A DNA stretch of 24,838 bases from Cruorifilaria tuberocauda (taxonomy: Eukaryota > Nematoda > Chromadorea > Rhabditida > Onchocercidae): contig JABVXU010000712.1 of the NCBI GenBank assembly GCA_013365365.1, positions 1 to 24,838 on the forward strand, read 5' to 3'. Below the pieces are notes generated by a model. The model did not search any database. It was not told the origin of the DNA and saw only the letters and a list, made by a program, of their open reading frames with translations. Shown here one piece after another: positions 1-9,000 of the stretch. Every line of letters begins with the position of its first letter. Position 1 is the stretch's first letter. A program made the position numbers and the translations under genes.

Positions 1-954
1 AAAAAAAAGATCTTTCTTCTTATTTTTTCAGAAAAAAAAAACACTTAAAATCTACTACTAAAATATCTAATATTTCAAGGAAAAAGAAAAAAAGATGAAA
101 TTTTTATCTAAAATTATAGTATGACGTGTAAAATATATATATATATATATGAATCCTACCCATTTCCTTTACATCATTTCCGTATAACTTTCATCAAATC
201 AGATCATCTGGAATTTCATCATTTTATTAATTTTTAATTAAAAAAAAATATAAAATAAAAATAAAATAAATGAAAAAAAAATAAATCTAAAAATCGGAAA
301 CCCTAAATTACATAATCAAATTCCATCGCCACCATTATTGTACGAATCGATAAATCGATCAAACACACAGCGAGAATAACATCAACCCGAGACAATATCA
401 TCCATTTTGCAGCACCATTCTCACTGCTTTTTCCCTTGATGCACTGTTAGATTACGATGACTTTATCATGCTATGAAATTTTTTACATCCAACACGTTTT
501 TTTTTTCTTTTGGATTGACTAGAATATCATGGTGTTATAAGTGATATGATATGATTTGATCCAAATTTATGTATTGTTTCAAAATTAAAAATTGGTCGTT
601 TATGATTGTTTTTCATTTCCAATGATATATTTGTTAAATTATCATGTTTTGTGAAATTTTGGTTTTTTTTTTTGTGCATTTTTTTTTTACTTAGATTCTA
701 GTATATCTGATATGATGATTTATATTAAATTTGTGTGATAATTTTGATTATCATTAGTTGTACAAAAAGATGTGAAATAATCATTTCTATTATTAAAGTG
801 AAATATATTCGATTATTCTCATTTCATGTTTTTTTTGGATTATAAATTATCCGAAATTTTTTCCTGAGCGCTCACTTTGGTCTAACGTATACTTATAATA
901 TCATGAAATGAGCTAATCCGTCTCCATATTGCTACTTAGGTATCCATATTAAAG

Positions 955-984
955 CTTGCTACTAAAATTACTTCTAGTAGCAAG
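955..984. repeat. Perfect inverted repeat, 10-bp arms, 10-nt loop
   Basis: CTTGCTACTA at 955-964 pairs with TAGTAGCAAG at 975-984. Its four G/C pairs make it less likely by chance than the many AT-only palindromes nearby. Function unknown. Confidence 0.75.
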
Positions 985-1590
985 ATTTTTGACGATTCTT
1001 AAAATGCTATAGTGATCAGCCATGTAGAATTCCATCGATTGCTTCACTGATCGATGTATATTGAATAGATATCCCATTTGTCTAGTGATTAAATATTTCA
1101 CTATCTATCATACTCGTTCATTCCCTCATTCAAAACATTTGCCCCTGTTTTATTTCGATTACACTGCGATGTATCTGATTTAACAAAGAAATGATGACTT
1201 CAGAGTGCAAATTCAGTAATGTTTCAAGATGTAATTTCTATTTCATTTCAAGTATCTATTTTAGAATTATTTTGGATATCAAAGATATTTATGCTTAATT
1301 CAGGAATCTTAGCCCCATACTGAAAACTTACCACTAAATTAAGTTGGCTAACCATCATCAAAACATCGTAAATCTGACTCTAATGAATTATGCATTGTGT
1401 TGTTCACTTTGTTTCTTTGCAATATTAAAACCAATTGAATATCTACAAATTTTCATTACGAACCGTAAGAAACAGAAAAAAGAACAGCGGTACAGTTCTT
1501 ACTTTTTCAACTAAATAATGCATTCATCTCTTAAAATGATTTAATATTCATTTAATCACTGAAATATATTCCTGCAAAATACAATCATCG

Positions 1591-1680
1591 TTCCATTTCT
1601 GAAGTGAACATAAAAATAATATTAACTTCCATAGGTTCCATTTCTGAAGTGAACTTAAAAATAATAGTAACTTTCATAGC
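1591..1680. repeat. 45-bp tandem duplication
   Basis: Copies 1591-1635 and 1636-1680 line up without gaps and differ at only four positions. Both begin TTCCATTTCTGAAGTGAAC. The flanks share no further similarity, so this is a simple two-copy duplication. Confidence 0.9.
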
Positions 1681-2008
1681 GGTAGCTTGCTGTCGTCTTT
1701 AAATTGACGAGGTCATTTCGTAGCCCCTTCGATTTCAGATTAATCAAATAATATTATCTGTCCCCCACAACTGAGGCTATTTCCAAAAAAATTATAATTT
1801 CTAAAGAAAATTGGGAAAGTGTTCAATGCCACATGTCGAACTGAATTCACCACCGCTAATTTTCACGGTAAATAATAATACAAGTGAACGGCATGGGAAT
1901 CAAGTTATAAATAAAACACAAAAATACAGAAAAAAATCACCGAAGGAGCAACACCTGAGATTAATTGACAGAGCAATTGACAATTCAAAACCACTTAGAT
2001 TTAATTGG

Positions 2009-2083
2009 AAATAACAAACTGCCATGAATGCAACGGGGAAATGCACCCAAAACATGTTGCATTTCATGGATTCGCACTTATTT
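2009..2083. repeat. Long imperfect hairpin in the 3' flank
   Basis: CCATGAATGCAAC (2022-2034) pairs with GTTGCATTTCATGG (2056-2069), leaving one bulged T. AAATAA (2009-2014) pairs with TTATTT (2078-2083) outside a 7/8-nt internal loop. The 21-nt terminal loop contains GGGG and CCC that could pair. The shape resembles a structured RNA or a short precursor stem, but the continuous stem is shorter than a normal pre-miRNA arm. Confidence 0.55.
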
Positions 2084-2863
2084 ACATATCAAGCCAACGA
2101 GTGCTCGAAAACGCTTGGGCAAATTGATGTGTTACAAATATACATAAAGCAAATAATAAAAATAGATATCGCTGATCTACAATACTTTCACATTTCATAA
2201 AATGATCATTTCGATTCATCAACAGTTTTTCAAATAATTACAATTTCTTCACATACTTTTCCTATATTTTTTCTTATTATTCGATCTCTCTAAACCACAA
2301 ATAAACATCCTTCTCAATACAGATAAAAATTATATATAAATTAAATTTTCCTTTACGATCTTTTCAATTTTCTTCTTAATACCTATCTATAAGCAATGAA
2401 AAACTTGCAGCAACGAAAAGGTCACTTCGGATAGGGAAATTTACCTCCACTACATAGCACTTTCATCTAAATTACCGAGCTGCAAACATGAAAATGCAAA
2501 ATGCAGTATAATACCTGCTTCCTCTCTACTATACAAATAAATTACAACAAATTCCGATTTCATTAAAATGGAAACACGAAACTGTTAAAGAACAAATGCT
2601 TTCCCCTAAAACAATAATTTAGTAGTCAATGTTGTATGTGAGTCGTGCATTTATCAGTGCTTCAAAGATCCTACCCGTTTAATCGATTAATTATTTCTTA
2701 CAATTGTTAACACTATGGTAACAAGCTCTATCGAAAGATTTACAAAGTCGCCAGAAATGAACTTGATAAGAAGAGGTAAAAAATGAAGGCAGAGAAAGAT
2801 AACTGAAGGGAAAAGGACATAAAAGGAGGAGGTAGGAGAAAACGCCTATAAGTCTGCGCTCTA

Positions 2864-2869
2864 TTTAAT
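2864..2869 (-). terminator. Possible poly(A) signal (ATTAAA) of the DUF4211 gene
   Basis: Minus-strand ATTAAA lies about 220 nt after the stop codon. It is followed by a U/C-rich stretch (minus strand of 2820-2840) such as often lies near cleavage sites. I saw no canonical AATAAA nearer the stop. The hexamer is common by chance in AT-rich DNA. Confidence 0.3.
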
Positions 2870-3088
2870 CGCTATCATTACAATTAACACTAACTCTAAG
2901 ATGAAAGAAATATAACTCTACGAATAATGGATCATTCCAGATGATTTGTGCAAAACTAGAATCTATTATGTGAGCGCTACTGAAATTCTTTCTAGAATTC
3001 CGCAGTTTCCATACTCAAGGATTTACAATAGACTTCCTTAGATTGCAAAATCGAATATAGCTCCTTAATCTCCAAAAAAGGTGAGGCA

Positions 3089-6000
3089 TCAACAAGCATT
3101 CATCTCAATTCTTCGCCACAAATCTGCGTATTCATTGACAACCTGAAAACGAAACACAACTTACTGCCTATCCCAATTTTGCTAATCAAAATCAATTGCC
3201 ACAATGTAACGATAACGTTCAGAAACCAAACGTTTAATAACTTACAGAACGCAACCACATCACATCGTTCATACAGGTCTCCACTATGAACTCCGACGAA
3301 ATATCCGTATTCCCTGCACTAACTTTCTCCAGCTGCAGAAAATGATGGTGAATATTTGCGTGAAGTATAAGTTATGCTTAATCGATAAACACTGCTATAA
3401 TTTTTATATTCTAACCTTATCCTCGCAGCTCTTCAAGAGTATATAGCGCATATGATGCAATTTATGATACATTCCTGATAGTTTTGCACATGGCGAACAA
3501 ACCAGATATTCCTAAAATGAAGCTTCAATCCACTGATGAAACTACAATATATAATGGTAACAGTTATGGGAAATCAAACACACTTCTAAAATTCCAGTTG
3601 TATTCTTACCACCGCATGCAGTGGAGATCCTGATCCTGTATAACACACTTCTTCAGCCTCCAGAGTATCATAATCGTAACCTTCGTTACAAAACAACTGT
3701 ACAACCTTCTCAACATCAGAAATGCCACAGGCCTAAAACAATTAATCGTAACTTACCAACAAATATTAAGATTTGTCCTAAAAAGTTTTCCTAGTCTTTT
3801 GCAGCAGTACGCGAACTATTAGTTTTGAATCATGATGTTCCGAAGCTCTTCCAAGCTAAGTTCATTAAAAAAAAACAGTTACTGGCTCTGTTTTAATCAA
3901 TGAATAGATTCATACATAGTTTTTACAGCGATATAACTAATCTGCTTCATTCAAGATTTGCAAATAAAAAAAATTAGAGTATATGTAATGATTTTTATGA
4001 TGAAACGCGTGTTGAAAAACATGAGGTTAGATAACCTGACAACTTAAGCCACTGCCTTCTGAGTCGCATACCACGCATGAAGAATAAAAATGGAGCAGAT
4101 CTAAGTATCGTTGAATCCACTTCACTCGTAACTGTACTTTCTCCTTTCGTTCTTGGTTTAATTTGTCGATACCGTTCAAAGCACATAAATAATTCCAATC
4201 TGCAATTCGATATAATAAAATAGAATAAACTGATGAACTAACTGACAATAACTATTACCAGAAATTATCCAAATTAATAACAGAAAAAAACGAATTACGC
4301 AAAATCATAATGAAATTTGCATAGAACTAACCACACTTTGAAGTAATTTTGATCAAAATGTGATAGAAAACTACTTCAGAAAACGAAACCAACCTCAATT
4401 CTTCCTTATTAACAGCACTTTCACATAACTCTAATATCTCATCTACTATTATCAATCACAAAAATGGCACAGATGACAAACGAATTATAGGGAATAGTAT
4501 GTGTAAAACTTCCTTACCGCTCTTTTGTCGTACTGACTGGAGGAATGTCATATCAAGCGCATGATTAAGCATCGCTTTTACATATACAGCCATTTGCTTA
4601 CGAATTGGGTCGTCTGCGAAAAGATCTTTCTTTTCCAATACAGTTTTTGAGTTGGCTGAAATAACGTTTTGCTATTAAAATGAGCAATCTCCTCGCGTAT
4701 TAATAGTGGAGGACAACGTGATAGAAAGAAAACAAATAGCATAAAACTGAAAGTGACTGCAGTCAGTTGAGCGTGTTGTGAAACTCTGCACATTTCACTA
4801 TCAAGGTATTAAAGGGTTTGGCGATAAATCTCTGAAAATACTTAACGACATTGTAACGTACAATGTATTATGACATCAGGAAATACATAAAATAACGATT
4901 TTATGGAAACTAAATTATTTGAAGCAGAAATGAAAAATCACCAGATGGACGCTCTTCATATTCGATGCTGATAGCTGGAAACATGTCCAATAATGGCATT
5001 TCTGGCTCTACTATGGATTCCGAACGACTATGTTTGATGAAACGTACCCGTACAACAATATAGCTGTCAGCAATCTGATCACACCAACCAGAATACTGGA
5101 ACAAATTATTTGATTTATAAGGTATTTGCGGAGTCGATCTTTAAAACGAATTTTTCGAAACTGACACAAAAATTTTATGCGAATTTCAACAATAAAGGAG
5201 AACTGTAGCAAAAATAACAGTAGTTGAAATTTTCCAAAGGTCTACAAACCGTAGAACTGTTCTTGTAAGCTATTTTGCCATCAATATTGAAAGGCGGATA
5301 TTTCTGCAGCAAGTTCTGATTATCAACTCTCCAGAGAGGACAATCTTCTTTCAAGATATCAGCTTTACAGACTACGAATGTCCCTTTCTGAAAAAAATGA
5401 TGGTAAATCATAAAGGAAAATAAATGACAAGTTAAATATGCTGCAAATGAAGTTATCAATAAAAAAAAACACGTGTGCGTAAAATCAACTAATATATACC
5501 ACCTTTAAGTATACTGAAATCATTGACAACATGAAGTTAAAATTTAAATGATAAGAACAACAATGTATGAAAAGAGAATATTCACCGCTAAGTGTCCATC
5601 CACCGGATGAAACTTTGACAAAACGCTGTGAACTGATGAATTCGGATACGCGTTGTGGCCACCATTATTTTCAAATGATACAGAAAAGTTTCGGTCCCGA
5701 CTGTATTCTATAATAATGAAAAAATTGCCGCTGGTATTCAGCACCAATACTAACAAGATAATGATGATAACAATATCATTATATATCCTCTGAAGAGGAC
5801 ACTCTTTAGATGCATTCTTTGTGTTGCTTTATAACCTAAAGTTGTTACCACGTAGATAAGACCCATTGTTACGAATTATATTCTATTTAAATAAAATACG
5901 GCAACCTGAATCCAACCGATTTCCCCCTCTCTCATTCCAGTGCATTATGAGGCGTCGTTTCTTACTGAAAACGGTCGTTTCTTTGTTTGAATTCTCCGAT

Positions 6001-9000
6001 GTATTCCATTGTTCATGTTTGTTTGCAAGTTCCTCCTCGCAACTTAAAAAAATAGCTAGTATAACTAAACCTCAGTAAAGGATGAATTTTCTAAAAAAAT
6101 GAATCCTTATACATAAATGACCATCAACTTTTTGCTAACATTATTTCGATGGTCTGGTGCTAGTGTCGAGAATTTTCTCGAGAGTGTATTTCAATAATAT
6201 AAATGTTTATTTTCAATCTTTATATTTTATGAAGATTAGGACAACGTGAGAAACTAAAGGTGTGATTTTCTTGTCTTTTTTTTTGGCGCGCTATTTGATA
6301 CAAGACATTTATGCCACTGTTGTAATATTTCCGGTGGATTATCATGTGTATGATCTGCATGCTCTCACACTATCTTTGCTTAATGATAAGAATTGGACAT
6401 TACAATCATGGCTGTGTTATTATGCCATATTCTCATACATCCATATCCCATTGTATCTACTGATAGATCAAATCTCCTTAGTAAAAACCTCCCTCCCTCT
6501 TAGTTGAGGCAGAGGACCACTGTTGTCTTCGGTGATGCGGTTATTCTCCAGGTTTTTCATTGCTGTAAACGAATCTTCTACTGAGTGGAAATGTTATGCT
6601 GGTTCGTGCTAAACCCAAACAACTCAACTCAATTTCCACTGCAGCTAGTGCGTTTTCACGTTTCAAATGAATGCTGTACTTGGTTGACCATAAAGTTCTT
6701 AATCGTACAAATAAACTAGCTAAAAATAATGATAAAATACTTTAACTTACTCTGATGTATGCCTTCTCTTCTTGTGGTGACGCTTATGTTTACGTTTCTT
6801 CTTTTTCCCTTTTGATTCTGGACCTACCCACTCATGATCGCTGTCTTTTTTCTTTCGCTTTTTTTTCTTCTTTGGTTTTTCATATTCTACAACGTTACCA
6901 TCGATTGATCTTCGAGGTAATCTGATCAATAATTTTGGAAGCGGTCGCTCCGACCTAGAAAAAAGCAAATCTTAATTACCAAATGAATTTAAAGCATAAC
7001 GTATCATTCCACATATCCAAAATATAAGATATTATAACTAATCAAGAATATTATCGTAAAACATTCCAATGGTAGAAGGAGTGAAACATGGTAAGAAGGT
7101 TTGGAAAAGGTAGAGATGTATAATATGAGTTGGCCAGCTAAGGTGCTGGAAGTAGCAATAAAGATATCCCAAATTCTAAAGTTTTCGGAAATCGTAACGA
7201 TTGGGAATCATGGAACACCTGAATTTATGTCTTGATTCAAGTTGAAATTCGTATAAAAATATATTTAAGTGAAGAAACAAACCCATTTTCAGTACCACCA
7301 TCGGTTTTTGGCTCCATTCTAATCGTAATCACTGATGGTCCTATCTGTTGCTCACTTTTAGCAGTTTCTTTATCACCAAGAGATTTCGTCTTCAGGAAGC
7401 CAAATGATGAACGATGTTGTTTACGGCGTAACAATAAATCGCCTATTGTCTGTGGTTCGGTTATCTTTTGACCTGTAAAGGCAATATGAAAAACCTTGAA
7501 GACTTTTATCACAGATACTCAGAATAAGAAAAAAGCTTACTTAAGGAATTTTCTGCGCGATGTTCATTGACAGAAGCGGGTGGTAATAATGGAGTTGAAG
7601 GCACAGATGGTCTCTCTGATATAGCTGAATGTCGCTTTTTAGGTACAACATGCCTCCATAAATCCTGAAATTTTGCAACTGTAAACATGGAAACTCATCT
7701 TTCTTCCTGAAACTATACCATAATTTATAAAAAATAAACAATAAGAATTACAAGATTTGTTCTTAGAAAAACATATCATTGCACCTGCTGATACTGCGGT
7801 TCGTCACTTCCAATTTTTGTTTTAAGCTCTGGATGAGCACTGTTTATTCGTGCCAGTCTCTGCGCAACCTCTGCTTCCAATCTTTGTTCTCGCAACTGCA
7901 TCTCAGACACGGTTGCACCAGATGGTAGTGGCTTACTTTCCTCCTCATCATCCTTGAAACTGTATGCGTCGTCGGGAGCTACAATTACTAGTTGTTAAAA
8001 AAATTTTTCAAATGAGAAAATACATATGTACTGCATAAGTTTCTGGATTTTTTTAGTCTTCCATTTTAGATCAAATTTAAAAAATTTTTACATCAAATTT
8101 CTGAAACTCCTCTGTGTAAGCTTTCCGTACCAAACGGTGATTTGAAAATGACAGAAAAAAATTGTTTCGCCATAAATAGCAAATGAAAGGTACAAAGAAC
8201 AGAGTAAATGTTTTGGATAAATTTTTCAGATCATTTCATAAAATTCCAGCGTGTTAGTTCATTATTAAGAAATCATCATCGACTTGATAATTTGACTGCA
8301 AAAATTCTCGTTTAATTATTCATATGCAGAAACCAATCCGCGCTTGATAATACAGTAATTTTTCTTAATGATGTCACCAAATCTAAGTTTTTATTATAGT
8401 GTCTTCACATAGAAAGGTTATTCTTTAAAATCCCTAGATCATAAATTAATTTACCGTGTTCCTCGGTCTTGAGCACGGACTGCAAGAATGTTTTTGCTTT
8501 CTGTTTATAAACAGGAACTTTGTTTGATTTGTTTTTCTTTTCCGTTGGTGGCATGAATAAAAAACGTGTCTTTGCTGAAGCGACTTCGCTACGTGTGGAT
8601 CGTGGACGGAGAGGAGAAGTATTGGTGGAATTACTGGATGAAGGGAAAAAGAAATTGCATAATGTTGATGAAGCACCACTGGAGGTGGATGCTGTGGGTG
8701 AATCTGGAGGAGTGAACTGTAAATAAATCATTTTTGTTAATAACATACTGAGAAGATCAGAAATATCACAAAATCTTCTATAATGTTTATGTTGAAAAAT
8801 AATGGTTTAGAACTGACGATAACGAAAAATGCTCACTTGAACAGGACTAAGGCTGATTCTGTCATCACAAGTATCTGTCTTCGCTACTTGTACTGGGTCA
8901 AATACTTGAAGCGGCTTTGGAACCTTAGACACAGGTGCCGATGTAGCATCTTTCTTGGCAACAAGTGAAAGAAGTCTGTCTAACTCCTTATCTGCATCGG

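Larger units (their letters stand above)
1..3088. other. 3' flank without a supported gene
   Basis: The stretch is AT-rich with an (AT)9 run at 133-150. A less AT-rich patch at 300-450 has a 47-codon open frame on the minus strand but no partner exons. Another patch at 1811-2014 is open on the plus strand. Neither has enough support to call. Other contents are listed separately: two hairpins and a 45-bp tandem duplication. Confidence 0.5.

Noticed and set aside
1811..2014. Plus-strand open frame (62 residues from the ATG at 1826)
   Set aside because: The composition is somewhat protein-like, but it overlaps no splice partners, has no recognisable domain, and its 3' end abuts a hairpin. Chance cannot be excluded.
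2803..2840. Minus-strand pyrimidine tract ending in TTCAG, like a trans-splice site of a downstream operon gene
   Set aside because: The spacing after the gene is suggestive, but no open frame with a start codon follows on the minus strand.
5966..6009. ATG at 6007-6009 as the start of a separate 370-residue downstream gene
   Set aside because: It is phase-consistent and kept as the fallback. However, the exon 12 donor GTAAGT and the longer open exon 5966-6042 fit one continuous gene better.
6262..6507. Plus-strand 81-residue frame inside the longest intron
   Set aside because: It begins only with GTG, has no internal ATG, is antisense to a well-supported gene and has no recognisable motif.
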